64,000 nucleotides of DNA from JAHIKV01 sp963733145 (GCA_963733145.1 CAVTCJ010000013.1:700623-764622); one strand, 5' to 3'; counted from the stretch's first letter, positions 19,146 through 28,530 are shown. Numbers and translations are program-made. The notes: generated by a model from the letters alone, not told the origin.

Positions 19146-19388
19146 GTTTTCCGCCTTCCGTTGAACCTGTATTCGCATAGCGGACAGTAGATGCTGCCCG
19201 GCGGCCGGCGGGATTCGCTTCGGAGCGAGACAGCCCATACAATGATCCGGCGCCATGCGGCTTGCCGTTGTTGGACGATCGCCGGGCAAGCTCCGCCCGG
19301 CAACGGTCGCATACCTGCCAGTTGACCGCGGCCGGCCGCTCGGTGGCAGATTATGCACTCGCGGCCGGTCAGATTCGATTTCTTTCAT
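19142..19388 (-). CDS. small zinc-ribbon protein, one frameshift
   Basis: Starts MKEIESDRP. A one-base shift near 19360 then opens a frame with CIICHRA near the start and YCPLCEYRF near the end, which together form a plausible four-Cys zinc ribbon of about 82 residues. Its stop overlaps the start of the next gene (ATGA). No further assignment. Confidence 0.5.
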
Positions 19389-19541
19389 TGCTGGCCCCCC
19401 GTCCGTGTATCTTTGTGCCAGTATCCGCCCTCCCGCGGCCGATCCGTCCGAAAACCGGCCTTCTGTGCGTTGCGCCTGTGCGTCCGAAGGGGTCTGGTCG
19501 ATGTTTGATACCTTTCGGGCAAGTGCCCCTAGAATCGCCTC

Positions 19542-19914
19542 CTACGGCGTCGCTGCCCGCTCTGCCTTCACGATTGCCCCGAGCACCAGCCGCCGGATGA
19601 ACAGCCGCGAACCGGGCACGGCCACGGCCAACATCCACCAGTCCGCGTTTCTTCGCCTCCTCGGCCAGCCAATCGACGATCGTCTCGAGACGCTCCCGAC
19701 ACCACCCAGGGCCTTCGCGGTTCATAGTGGCGATTCGATCATTGCAGTTACACTTCCGCGTCGGGCCTTCTCCTACCCAGCGGAGAATGGCGTCATGCAG
19801 GTAGTCGCCCGGGCCGGGGAGGGTACAAGGTCTGATAGGAAACCTCCCGCGATTCCATTTTTTCCAACCGCAGCGGGTGCAAAATGAACCGCTCTGGTCC
19901 GGGACGCAGTTCAT
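19542..19914 (-). CDS. small Cys-rich phage-type protein, one frameshift
   Basis: Starts MNCVPDQSGSFCTRCGWKKW with GGAG 8 bases upstream. Cysteines in FCTRCGW and RKCNCND suggest a zinc site, as in small proteins of planctomycete prophages. A shift near 19600 leads to an ending with VPGSRLFIRRLVLGAIVKAE and a stop at 19542. A second overlapping frame at 19793-19981 (starting MPQVDIVHLQMSRLL) could be a separate small gene; I cannot decide. Confidence 0.5.
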
Positions 19915-20078
19915 TCGGGAAACTCCAAAATCGCGTAAGCAATCGGCTCATCTGGAGGTGAACAATATCCACCTGCGGCATAGACTGACACAAATGGAAT
20001 CTGCAACGTAAAATCTCGCCGGCCGGGCAGGCCACGCCCGTGGAAAACGCGACCCGCCGCGGCCGGCTCACGAAAGGA

Positions 20079-20900
20079 TTATTCCGACCACTTCATTCGG
20101 TCGGGGTTCATTTTCTCTTCGGCCAAAACCGACAGCCGCTTTTCCAGCTTGGCGATTTCCACCCGGTCTGAATCGTTGGCCTTTTCTGCCGCGGGCGCCT
20201 TGTCGCGTTGGGCCTTTAACAACTTGATCTTGTTCTTGGTTTCATCATACAAGACCTTGATTTCGCGCTTGTCCCCCGCCGCGGTATAGATCGACGGACG
20301 CTCACCGCGCCCGAGTTGCCCGGCCAGTTCTGTTTGCCGTGCAATCGCGCCCTCGATTTTTTGCGGCGTTTGTCGCTGTCCAATCGCCCGCCGCAACTTG
20401 TCGATTTTGTTGCGAACCTCGGTGGCCTCGGCGCTGATCGTCGGGCAGGCCGTTTCCGCCAATGTGCCGGTCGCGCTCGTCTTCACCCGCTGCAAATCAG
20501 CCCTTGCGTCCGCGGCCGCGGCCTTTTCTGAGGACACGTAGCCCAGGCGCTGCGTTTCGTCAAAATGTCGTAGCGCTTCGTGTAACTCCCTAATCGTCAG
20601 ATAATCCACGATCAACTTATTGCCGAAGTTGACGGCAGACGCGACGACCTCCAACTGCTGGCATTCCTGTTCCAATCGCGGAACATCCTCGCGCAGAACA
20701 CGGTCGGCCTCGCGCCGCCGGCGAAGGCGCCGAAGGTCGGCATCGAAGTCGGTCGTGAGTCGATCGGCCGCGTCCAAAACGGCTTCATCCGCACCATCGT
20801 TGTCGTCGCCCGCCGCCTGGATAACCATTTTGCGATATGCGCCTTCGGGGTCGCCGGTAATTGCCTTAACACCATCAGTAATCTTTTCCAGAACGCTCAT
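20079..20900 (-). CDS. coiled-coil protein, possible scaffold
   Basis: 273 residues starting MSVLEKITDGVKAITG, with AAAGGA upstream. Most of it is predicted by eye to be long helices with heptads (for example RLEQECQQLEVVASAV and RVEIAKLEKRLSVLAEEK). It lies directly downstream of the prohead protease, where HK97-type phages keep a scaffold or head gene, but no capsid gene follows. Scaffold is inferred from position only. Confidence 0.5.
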   Translation of the reverse strand: MSVLEKITDGVKAITGDPEGAYRKMVIQAAGDDNDGADEAVLDAADRLTTDFDADLRRLRRRREADRVLREDVPRLEQECQQLEVVASAVNFGNKLIVDYLTIRELHEALRHFDETQRLGYVSSEKAAAADARADLQRVKTSATGTLAETACPTISAEATEVRNKIDKLRRAIGQRQTPQKIEGAIARQTELAGQLGRGERPSIYTAAGDKREIKVLYDETKNKIKLLKAQRDKAPAAEKANDSDRVEIAKLEKRLSVLAEEKMNPDRMKWSE

Positions 20901-20916
20901 TGTCGAATCCTTTCGT

Positions 20917-21732
20917 TTAATCAGTGATTTTTCGGACAAACTCTTTCACCTCGTCCGCGTCGGCGAGGTCAGTCGCATCGTTGAACTGTTTGCGCATGTT
21001 GGGATCATACGAGCCGTCCGTTGTTATAGCCGCGGCGAATTGCTTTGCGCCTTCGGGGTCGGGAAGGTCCAGGGCTTCGATGATTCCACGGCGGACATAT
21101 ACTTCGCAGTTCCAGGAGATAAGAGCGAATCTCCGCCGGCGTGTGGCGGTAGGAAAGTCCCGTATCCATCGGCGGAAGTGCCCAAATGGGAAAATTGATT
21201 TCCGCGGCGACGGCCTCGACGAGCCGCTTCTTTTCGGTCGCCGGGTCGGAACTACCTCAAACAGCCCGCAAGTGGTGGCCGGGTCGGCTACCAAATCGAC
21301 GGACTGGACTTTGACGATTTCTTCGACCACCACCTTGCCGGTGCGGCGTGAGACGTTGGCCTCGACGTTGTGGGAGAATCCCACGTTCTCGGGCGCGTGT
21401 TCCGCGTCCCACATAAGCTGCTCCGCCAGGGCGTGCTTCGGGTTGAAGTGGAAGTCGCCGCGGAGGCCGCCCGCGTCTGCCACAACGCCACGGATTCGGC
21501 CAATTCGGTCTTGATAATCCCGCGGCCCGGTCGCGCTTCCCTTCGGATGATTCACGTTGACGCTTGCGTTTTCGTACAACGGGATTGCCCCGCGAAGTGT
21601 GCCGTCTGGATAGGACCGGCCATTCTTCGATTCGTGGCCGATGATCCGACAACCGCGGATGATCCCGGCCTGTCGATCGACTTTCACCCCGCCGCCAATC
21701 GCGGAGTATTCGAGCAGATTTTCGTTTCCCAT
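20917..21732 (-). CDS. prohead serine protease, HK97-like
   Basis: Phage maturation protease that cleaves scaffold and capsid N-termini during head assembly. The N-terminal two thirds are clear: RIIGHESKNGRSYPDG, catalytic His in SVNVNHPKG, catalytic Ser in VGFSHNVEA, then VKVQSVDLVADPATT. After about residue 165 the frame drifts into Arg-rich nonsense near 21230 and recovers near 21100 (ALDLPDPEGAKQFAAAI), so two indels are likely. Lies between the terminase and the coiled-coil gene. Confidence 0.78.
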   Translation of the reverse strand: MGNENLLEYSAIGGGVKVDRQAGIIRGCRIIGHESKNGRSYPDGTLRGAIPLYENASVNVNHPKGSATGPRDYQDRIGRIRGVVADAGGLRGDFHFNPKHALAEQLMWDAEHAPENVGFSHNVEANVSRRTGKVVVEEIVKVQSVDLVADPATTCGLFEVVPTRRPKRSGSSRPSPRKSIFPFGHFRRWIRDFPTATRRRRFALISWNCEVYVRRGIIEALDLPDPEGAKQFAAAITTDGSYDPNMRKQFNDATDLADADEVKEFVRKITD

Positions 21733-21746
21733 TTTCTCGATTCCTT

Positions 21747-23150
21747 TCAGATTTCATAACCACGTGGAAAAAGTGAATCGCCCAGGCCGTCGGTCAGGTC
21801 GCCCATCCACGGCCGGCCCAACGCTTCGAGCATGTGAGGCAGAACCGTCAGCAGTGCGGACAGCCGATCCGAATGGCCGTTTTCGTTTTCCGCCAGTTCG
21901 ATCTTGCAGCCGTATGGCCGCTCCACTACTCGCGCACCGTAAATATCCTCCATCAAGAGCGGATTGGGGTACAGTTCCAACACCTCGTCACGAAACGCTT
22001 GTTGCAGTGCCGCGGCCTGTCGAACCAACACGTTGCCCGTGGCCCTCTCCGCCGTCACGTCAAACCCCATCCCGGTCAACTCTTCGCAGACGCGGAGCAT
22101 CTCCCAACTGTCACAGAACACGGCCCGGGTGTGGAACAGGTTCCCCTGCAAAATTATCTCATCTTTGATTCGCTCCAGCCGGCACGGCGGGGCCAGGTCA
22201 ACCACTCGCGCGACCCGCAATTTCCCTTCCGCGTGTCGGCCCGTCAGCACAACCACGGCCGCGTGGTGCGTGGTCAGGCCAGCGTCAACGCCAATCGCGG
22301 CATATCGTGTCCTGGAATCGGACCCGCTCCCATTGCGGCCCGGGGTGGACGATGCACCGCTCGATTGCGTCCACCGGCAGAGAATCGCCCCCGGCCGCAA
22401 CCCACTCGCCCTGATACAGCCGCCGAAACCGGGCCGGCGGGTTTCGCTTCCGCGCCTCGTCGATGTCCGCTGCCGATTGCCACGGCGGGGTGGCCGTCAC
22501 CTTGATAAAATGCCAACGATCATCGACGCGATATATTTCCCGCCACTTCCACGCCCACGATTGCAGGAAGCCCGCGTTGGTGCAAAGCAAACCGAAGGCG
22601 TCGGGCATCTTTGCAAAGTTATCGGCGACCGTCTGTGCGAACGATTCGTTGCTAATGTGGCTCACCTCGTTCAAGAGGATCATGTTCGGCCGGGCGCCGT
22701 GGCTGCCCGTGCTGTCCGTCGTGAGGATTTCGCACTCGCCCCCGGTCGCCTGATTCACGATCCGCCACCGCTGTACGTCGATCCGCTCGGCAAGCCAGGG
22801 ATTCGCGGCAAGCCAATCCTGAATTGCCCGCTTCACTTCCCCGCCCTGCCCTTGATCGTCGGCCGCCACCTGTATCAGCACCGCCCAGGGCGAAAACGCC
22901 AACAGCCAGACGATGCACAACGCCCCGAGGGTATCTTTCCCCAAACCCTTGACGGCCTCCAGCCAGATTCCACGCCGGGGTGGTCGATGCCGTTGGGCTA
23001 TCGCCAACAGGCACGGGCCGGCCACGATCAGGAAGTCCCGCTGCTCTGCCGTCCACACGTCGCCGAATCGGGGACCTTCCGGCGCAGCCGCATATCGGCG
23101 AAAAACTCCATCGGGTCGGCCGCGTAGCTCTGGATTTGCTCGGGTGTCAT
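21747..23150 (-). CDS. terminase large subunit, two frameshifts
   Basis: DNA-packaging motor. The true start is the ATG of MTPEQIQSYAADPMEFFADM, preceded by GGAGGGCAAGGA and overlapping the stop of the upstream gene in ATGA. A base shift near 23110 leads into the ATPase domain (Walker-A-like WLEAVKGLGKDT, Walker-B-like MILLNEVSH, SHGARPNMILL). Another shift near 22320 leads into the RNase H-fold nuclease domain (IGVDAGLTTHHAAVVVL, then CKIELAENENGHSDRLSAL). Terminase without portal or capsid in the same element is unusual. Confidence 0.8.
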
Positions 23151-23604
23151 TCCTTGCCCTCCATGCACCGAGCCGACGGCGCCGGGCCGCCGGCCGGGCT
23201 TGTGCCTGCGCCGCGTCCAAGGCGTCCCACAAGCTGCCCGCGGCCTGGCCCTTGCCGCTCAGGCCCAACCGCTCGATAGCCCTGTTACGCTCCAACGTGG
23301 CCCAGCAGACGGTCTTGAGCAGGCTCAGCACTTCGGCCGCGGGTAGCTCGGGATCGGCCACAACAAGCCGCTGCGCAATCAGGGCCGTGGTTTCATAGCG
23401 GGCTGCCAGATTCACTTCGGCATAGTGAACCGGCGTCAACTCGCCATGCGCCTTGCGGACGTGCGCCTCCAGGTCCATGCGCAGCCGTTTGACGTAGCCT
23501 TGAATGGCCCGGTATCGCTTGCCCAAATTGCCCAACACCATGCCGTGCCGCTGGGTCCGGCCGCCGTGTTTCGCTGCGTTTGTATTGCCTTCCGTGGCTC
23601 CCAT
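23147..23604 (-). CDS. possible terminase small subunit / hypothetical, one frameshift
   Basis: About 152 residues starting MGATEGNTNAAKHGGR. Mostly helical, with a long central helix (KRLRMDLEAHVRKAHGEL). Its stop, reached after a one-base shift near 23200, overlaps the terminase ATG, so the two are coupled. Position just upstream of the large subunit suggests a small-subunit role, but no HTH is obvious. Confidence 0.55.
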
Positions 23605-24072
23605 AACGGTCTATTGAACCGTTGCCCTTCCCGGCGTATCACCTTATACGCCAATGCGTTATGTATCCTCACCCCAGCACCCAGACACCCGTTGACACCC
23701 GCTTGCACACTTTATAGGCAGGATTCCCCGCCCGCTGCCTACCACCCGTCTGGACTGTAGACTTTCGTCTGCTGACTCGCCGGCCGAACGTGGCCGGCCG
23801 AAGGTCCCATCGTCCCCTGTCCGTCCCGTCGGATTGCTTCCCCACGCTTTGGGAAACCTTTCCTCCTGCTGGCCGGCTCTCTCGCCGAATTGAGACTTGT
23901 CTGATTTCTCCCTTTCTCGATTCGCCCCTCGCTCATCTGTTCGCCTGCTGGCCTCATCGCGCACCCCGAGTCTCCCTTGTGATAAAGGGGTAGAGTCCTG
24001 TCTCTGCGTTGTACGACTGACTCATCTGACTTGCGTGCTGAGCAACAAAACCTTATACTGACTTTCGGTTTA
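23605..24072. promoter_or_regulatory. non-coding gap with hairpins upstream of packaging genes
   Basis: About 470 bases without a gene. On the minus strand, hairpin AACGGTC..GACCGTT touches the ATG at 23604 and a second, GGCGTAT..ATACGCC, holds AAGG in its loop. Two GACACC hexamers lie at 23684 and 23694. This looks like the control region of the packaging operon. The rest (23760-24072) shows nothing I recognise. Confidence 0.45.
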
Positions 24073-24354
24073 TCACGTGTGGACCGGGACACGCTCGGGG
24101 TTTGATGGATCGACTACCATCTCGTTGCCCGGGGGCCTTTCAACTTGGTTGGGCTGAAAGGTTTCATTTCGGTTCCATCGCTCAGCAGCCGGGGACTTTT
24201 TCACCCGGCTCTTTTTGTATTCCGGTTCCTTTTCGGATCGGGGTAGGACTCCGGCACAATTCAACCCGCCCGCGTGCCACACGCGGGATCGTACAACTCG
24301 GTCAGTGGCCGTTCGGGGCGCGACGCCCGTTACGCTTTTCGGCCTACTACTCAT
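24073..24354 (-). CDS. small basic hypothetical protein
   Basis: 93 residues starting MSSRPKSVTGVAPRTA. The ATG lies within the last codons of the Mini-A-like gene (8-base overlap) with GAGGTG upstream, so it is translated with it. Basic and probably disordered. No family. Confidence 0.5.
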   Translation of the reverse strand: MSSRPKSVTGVAPRTATDRVVRSRVWHAGGLNCAGVLPRSEKEPEYKKSRVKKSPAAERWNRNETFQPNQVERPPGNEMVVDPSNPERVPVHT

Positions 24355-25335
24355 AATCACCTCGCCAGTCACCAAGTGTGTCGAACACCACCCTCCGCAC
24401 TGCCGTCAGCTTTGCTGCGTCGGCCTTCTCCTGCTCGACCTCATAGTTGAACGCTTCCGGGTCGATCACGGCGTCTATTGCCTCACGTAGCACGTCCTGA
24501 AGGGTTGCCGGTGACAGTGCCTCCAACTCCCAAACGTCTTCGCCATGTTTGGTGACGAAGTTCAACGCAATGCCTTTGTACCCTTCCTCTTCCTTGCCGC
24601 GTTTTTTGGCTTTCATTGTGGGTGGAAGGTCATAGTCGGCAACCTGCTCGGCGGTCAACGCCACCTTGATCGGCTCGATTTGTTCGATGTCAAAGTCATC
24701 TCGAAGCGACCGGGCGAAGCTGTGGATAATCTCTTCGCCGTCAGGATCGAAGTCGGAAAGCATCAGAAGCACTAGCCGATCCTTGCCGCTTTTCTCGAAT
24801 CGCTCAGCAATATCATGGCGTGGCCGCAGACTGCAATAGCCGCGGCCGATGGTCATAGGGATGGTGAACTGTGCGGCAACCGGCCGGATGATCGGCTCGA
24901 TGGTATTTTTCTCGCCGATGATTTCGATGTGGTTTGGTTGCGACTGCATCAAGTCCCGCCAATAGTTCTGGCAGTATTCACCCATCTCCTGTCCGATGTA
25001 CGTTTGCACGTCTCGATGGGCGGGCCATAATGATACAGGCCGGGTTAAATCTTGAATAATCTCCATCGGGATGTGGCCGCTGACACGGCGCGGGTAAACA
25101 ATTCGCACAGCGCTTGATAGCTCCGACGGTCATTACAATAGACGGACCCCGGCTTACTGGCATGAATCAGCGGCGGATCGTTCAATAAGGCGTAGTGAAT
25201 CTGGCGGTCGGAGAGAGGCCAAAACTTCCGGCGCTCATTGATTGTCCGCTTGATAGCGTCCAAGAAGGGCCGCTTTGCCTCCGTGATATTGGCCCTCTTT
25301 TTCTCCCCGCGAAGGGTGATAGCAACCGAATTCAG
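24347..25335 (-). CDS. Spo11/TopoVI-A-like protein (Mini-A type), one frameshift
   Basis: N-terminal winged-helix region with SDRQIHYALLND, where the Tyr sits where the DNA-cleaving Tyr of type IIB enzymes lies. A shift near 25090 then leads to a TOPRIM domain: Glu in IEIIGEKNTIEPI and the DxDxD in LLMLSDFDPDGEEI. No B subunit is nearby. Stand-alone A-like proteins in mobile elements have been called Mini-A. There is no ATG; the likely start is a CTG overlapping the upstream TGA (CTGA), which keeps the ParB-like gene and this one coupled. Role in element DNA cleavage or recombination is inferred. Confidence 0.65.
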
Positions 25336-25790
25336 CTACTAGACTGATTTTGCCGATGTTCGATCAGCGATTTGTAGGCGGCGGCGGGGTCGGCCGATAC
25401 TACTTCCTCACGTAGCTTTTCGTCAAACGTCTTGATCCGCTGCCGGTTGAACTCCCGAAGGGCGACAATGAATTGCGGATTGATTTTGCCATTGCCGTTT
25501 ATCCTTCGCTGGATCGCTGATACCCGGCAGGGCACCTTTTTCAAACCCGCCAGCTTCGCCGCTGCGTGTCGCCTGTGGCCAGAGATGATGAATCCGTCCG
25601 GGGTCACGACAAGCAATTCCTGTATTCCATGCTCGCGGATGGAAGCGGCCAGGGTCTTCACCTCGGGATCAGTACAATCCACGGGGCGGTAGAGTTGTGC
25701 ATTTTCTGGCGAGGGAAAGATTTCGTTGATCGGAATAGACCGAATCAGGTCTTTACTGTTTTTCGGCTTCCGTGCCGTGATTATGCTCAT
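25332..25790 (-). CDS. ParB-like N-terminal domain protein
   Basis: 152 residues starting MSIITARKPKNSKDL. Contains the ParB/Sulfiredoxin-type core with IPINEIFPSPENAQLY, IREHGIQELLVV and the GHRRHAAAKLAG box that binds nucleotide in the ParB/Srx fold. No C-terminal dimer domain and no ParA nearby, so it is more likely a regulator or nuclease-like protein than a partition factor. Start overlaps the previous stop (ATGA). Confidence 0.75.
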   Translation of the reverse strand: MSIITARKPKNSKDLIRSIPINEIFPSPENAQLYRPVDCTDPEVKTLAASIREHGIQELLVVTPDGFIISGHRRHAAAKLAGLKKVPCRVSAIQRRINGNGKINPQFIVALREFNRQRIKTFDEKLREEVVSADPAAAYKSLIEHRQNQSSS

Positions 25791-26080
25791 CCTGCTGCCC
25801 GCCTTTCGCCGTGAGGGCCGAAGAATTCCATGATGTTCTCGGGCTGTCGGCGCCGTCGCCGAATCCGCGGCATGGGCGGCTGGACCGTTCGGGCTGCCTC
25901 GAAGGCGGCCAGGTCGGCGGGGCTGATCCTGAACCGCGGCCGCTGGGGGCCGTCGCCGACGTTGACGGCTCGAAGCTGGCCACACTTAATCCAAATCAGA
26001 ACCTTATGAACATCGACCCCGAGCAGTTCGGCAACGGCTGGGGGCGTCAGATAGCGGCGGCCGGAGGTCACTTGCGGCAT
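25787..26080 (-). CDS. excisionase-type HTH protein
   Basis: 97 residues. RYLTPPAVAELLGVDVHKVL followed by WIKCGQLRAVNVG is the HTH_17 (MerR-like) fold used by excisionases and AlpA regulators. The basic tail has a run of Arg (RIRRRRRQ). Overlaps the preceding HTH gene by 13 bases. It could direct excision or control of the operon. Confidence 0.7.
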   Translation of the reverse strand: MPQVTSGRRYLTPPAVAELLGVDVHKVLIWIKCGQLRAVNVGDGPQRPRFRISPADLAAFEAARTVQPPMPRIRRRRRQPENIMEFFGPHGERRAAG

Positions 26081-26268
26081 GGCTTGGCCTCCGCTGGTAC
26101 ACGCTGCCTATCTATATATTCAACTATGTCATTCTCCGAAAAACGCACCTCTCCGTTCGATAAGGCGATGCTCGATAGTTTGCGACGGCGGGCAAGAGTG
26201 CGAACTTGAGCCGGGGTGAGCGAAAGCACCGCAGCCGCATCGGAAATTGATAGTAGTCGCGTAGTCAT
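26068..26268 (-). CDS. excisionase-type HTH protein
   Basis: 66 residues. LLSISDAAAVLSLTPAQVRT with RRRKLSSIAL then RFSENDIVEYID is a compact HTH_17 domain. Second such gene in tandem, 100 bases below the upstream hypothetical. Likely DNA-binding partner of one of the integrases. Confidence 0.72.
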   Translation of the reverse strand: MTTRLLSISDAAAVLSLTPAQVRTLARRRKLSSIALSNGEVRFSENDIVEYIDRQRVPAEAKPCRK

Positions 26269-26367
26269 GCCCGCATTTTTTCACGGACACGCGAACAGGT
26301 CTATAGCAACAACAGCCCTATGTGCAGCAGAGTGCAAGGAAGTGCATCAAAGTGCATTGAGTGCAAA

Positions 26368-27042
26368 CTACGAAGCCGGGCTGTGTTGTCGAGAATGGTA
26401 AACGTGGTATGCGGTTGGCATATCGCCAATTTGCATCCGATACTTTCGTCCAACCTCTTCGTGCCAGTATTTCGATAATACCGACTTTCGGACTTGATTC
26501 CGGTGGCAAGTAAAATATTTGGCGATGTCTTGCAAGGTCATCGGCTCGGTCAGATGTCGTTTCTTCGGCATGGTATTGACATCACACCATCGCACCACCT
26601 CATCCACGGCCAAGAGGCAGTCGTGAATCGTCGCTACCAGTTGCGGCTCGGTAGGTGGGGCCGTTGTGCCCGACATCGCGCGCATAGCCCGCCACAATTC
26701 AGTAATCCAATACTGTGCGAAACAGGCGGAATCGCTTGGATCGTCCGTTAGCCAGTCGTTGCGTAATGTCTGGCAATACTCGCGCAGCTCGGTCGGCACT
26801 TTCCACGGAGGCAATTCGCGGTGGACTTCCCGCGGATCGGGCAGAATGACAAGGCGGCCATGGGCTTCCAGCCAGTCGTTTGCTATTGTGCGCAGACGTA
26901 GCTCCGTACATTCCAAGGGACAGTCCTGCAAGAGAGATTCGATGTCCGCTTCGCAGACGCCCACATCTTGTAGATATTCACGCCGCTCATCTACGGCTGG
27001 AACTAAGACGGCCTTCGACTTCGATTTTCGTTTCGTCGCCAT
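26368..27042 (-). CDS. hypothetical protein with C-terminal HTH, first gene of element A operon
   Basis: 224 residues. A basic N-terminus and a helical middle are followed by an HTH-like end (PMTLQDIAKYFTCHRNQVRK). The first gene after integrase 2 in the leftward operon, preceded by a 110-base leader that resembles the leader of the first operon gene in element B. A regulatory or initiator role is possible; no family recognised. Confidence 0.55.
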   Translation of the reverse strand: MATKRKSKSKAVLVPAVDERREYLQDVGVCEADIESLLQDCPLECTELRLRTIANDWLEAHGRLVILPDPREVHRELPPWKVPTELREYCQTLRNDWLTDDPSDSACFAQYWITELWRAMRAMSGTTAPPTEPQLVATIHDCLLAVDEVVRWCDVNTMPKKRHLTEPMTLQDIAKYFTCHRNQVRKSVLSKYWHEEVGRKYRMQIGDMPTAYHVYHSRQHSPAS

Positions 27043-27152
27043 GATCCTTCACCCTTTCGGCCAGGCCGGCCGGGCGACTGCCGCAGGCGGTGAAGATTCC
27101 CGTGGACAGTCGCCGGCCGATTCGCCGCCGTCGCGGCTCCCGGCAATGTTCA
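27043..27152 (-). promoter_or_regulatory. pseudoknot-like leader RNA, copy in element A
   Basis: Minus strand: a helix (27107-27118 with about 27067-27080) whose loop contains TTCACC (27089-27094). That loop segment can pair with GGTGAA (27048-27053) next to the ribosome site of the ATG at 27042. The related leader at 39121-39240 keeps the same arrangement with different bases, CCTCAATC with GATTGAGG. Shared blocks include ATTGCCGGGA and GGGAA. Confidence 0.5.
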
Positions 27153-27154
27153 AT

Positions 27155-28357
27155 TTACTTCGTTTCCTCCGAACTGAAAAGCCATTTTCTCACGTGCTCT
27201 GTGACGGCCAGCAGCCGGTCGTCGTCGATCCACTCCCGGTAGATGGACGCCATATCGTCGCGGGAATGGCCCATGATGGCGTCCATCGCCACCTGATCGC
27301 GTGAATCGCCGCCGATCGTTTCGCATACGTGGCGCAGAACGTAGAAGCCCAGCCGTGGCCGATGCAGCCCAAGTTTCACAAGCACCTTCCGAAACTCGCC
27401 ACTGACCGGGCAGTGAAACACGTTTTTCTGGTTCTCACCTTTGGGGGCCAACTTCGGATAGCTTCCCCACGGCCCGCCGCGACGGGTCACAAAGACGAGT
27501 CCGTCGGCTTCGGGGACTTTCGGAGTCGGGCGCCGTGCGATCGCTTCACGCAAGGCGGTCACAGTTTCCGGCCATAGGGGGCATCGTCGCTCGATACCTG
27601 TTTTCGGTCGCGGATAATTCACCCAATTCCTGTCGAGGTCTAGGCCAGATAGAGGGAGCCCCCGGATGTCAGCATTGCCAAAACCACAGTTGACGCCAAG
27701 CAACACCATCGCCTTGAGTTGCATCTCTACATTGGCGAGAATCCGGCGGATGTCCGCGGCCTCCAACATCTTCGGGCCTTGTTTCGCCCTCTCGCGGCGC
27801 AGCACCTTTCGGCCGGGCTTCTTGAACGTCGGGCCGAATCTGATGGGGCGGTCGATCAAGCCCGCTTCATGGCCGTACTTGAAGATCGTGCGGACCCTCT
27901 GGACTACATTGCCGATCCCCACCGGGCCACGGGTGCGGGCCACTTGGCGACGTAAGCGGTCGAAGTCGTCGCCGGCCAGGTCGATAACCAGTCGATCCCA
28001 ACCGAAACTATCCCCGACCTGTTTGGCAATGGAGTGGTAATCGGCAAAGGTCCGCGTGGATAACTCGCCGGTTTCGGTCAGGTGGCGCTTCGCATGAAGG
28101 AAGTGGTTGCACAAGTCGGCCACAGTCAGGCCGTCGGCCTTCGCTCGCGGCGTCCGGCCGGCGAGGAGTTCGTCTTTCTGTTCGAGCCAGCGCTCGAGGG
28201 CGGCCTTACCCTTCGGATCATCGGCCGTCTTGCCGAAGTAGACCAGCTTGCCGCGGACCTTCTTGGCCCACCGGCCCGTGGCATGAGGAAAGAGGGGAAA
28301 ATCGGGGTGCGGTTTGCACACCTTGTCAGGAGGACGATTTCGTGTAGACTTGGACAT
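27155..28357 (-). CDS. tyrosine recombinase-like protein 2, atypical box I
   Basis: About 400 residues starting MSKSTRNRPP, with AAAGGG 8 bases upstream. N-terminal arm and core-binding regions, then a catalytic domain ending FYVLRHVCET, IMGHSRDDMASIYREWI with a Tyr. Where box I should have Arg (usually TGLR) it reads NCGFGNADIRGL, so the usual Arg is Gly. I recall this GFGN-type family as common in Planctomycetes. It may use a nearby Arg or be a regulator. Lies at the right end of A next to the GGTGTC cluster. Confidence 0.75.
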   Translation of the reverse strand: MSKSTRNRPPDKVCKPHPDFPLFPHATGRWAKKVRGKLVYFGKTADDPKGKAALERWLEQKDELLAGRTPRAKADGLTVADLCNHFLHAKRHLTETGELSTRTFADYHSIAKQVGDSFGWDRLVIDLAGDDFDRLRRQVARTRGPVGIGNVVQRVRTIFKYGHEAGLIDRPIRFGPTFKKPGRKVLRRERAKQGPKMLEAADIRRILANVEMQLKAMVLLGVNCGFGNADIRGLPLSGLDLDRNWVNYPRPKTGIERRCPLWPETVTALREAIARRPTPKVPEADGLVFVTRRGGPWGSYPKLAPKGENQKNVFHCPVSGEFRKVLVKLGLHRPRLGFYVLRHVCETIGGDSRDQVAMDAIMGHSRDDMASIYREWIDDDRLLAVTEHVRKWLFSSEETK

Positions 28358-28389
28358 GAGCATTACCCTTTCGCTTGATGTGTCAGGGT

Positions 28390-28470
28390 GGTGTCAGTGA
28401 CACCTGTCGGCCATAACCGGCAGGTGTCGTTTTCATGGTCCCAAGTATAGCAGGTGTCATAACGGGTGTC
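28390..28470. promoter_or_regulatory. cluster of GGTGTC sites at right end of element A
   Basis: Four direct GGTGTC (28390, 28423, 28453, 28465) and one inverted copy (28399) lie within 81 bases between integrase 2 and the tRNA 5' half. This could be an array of arm-type recombination sites or operators for integrase 2. Confidence 0.5.
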
Positions 28471-28530
28471 AAGCTATCAGGATACAAGCAAACGACTTGC
28501 GTCATAAGTGCTTATACAGCAATACTTTAC

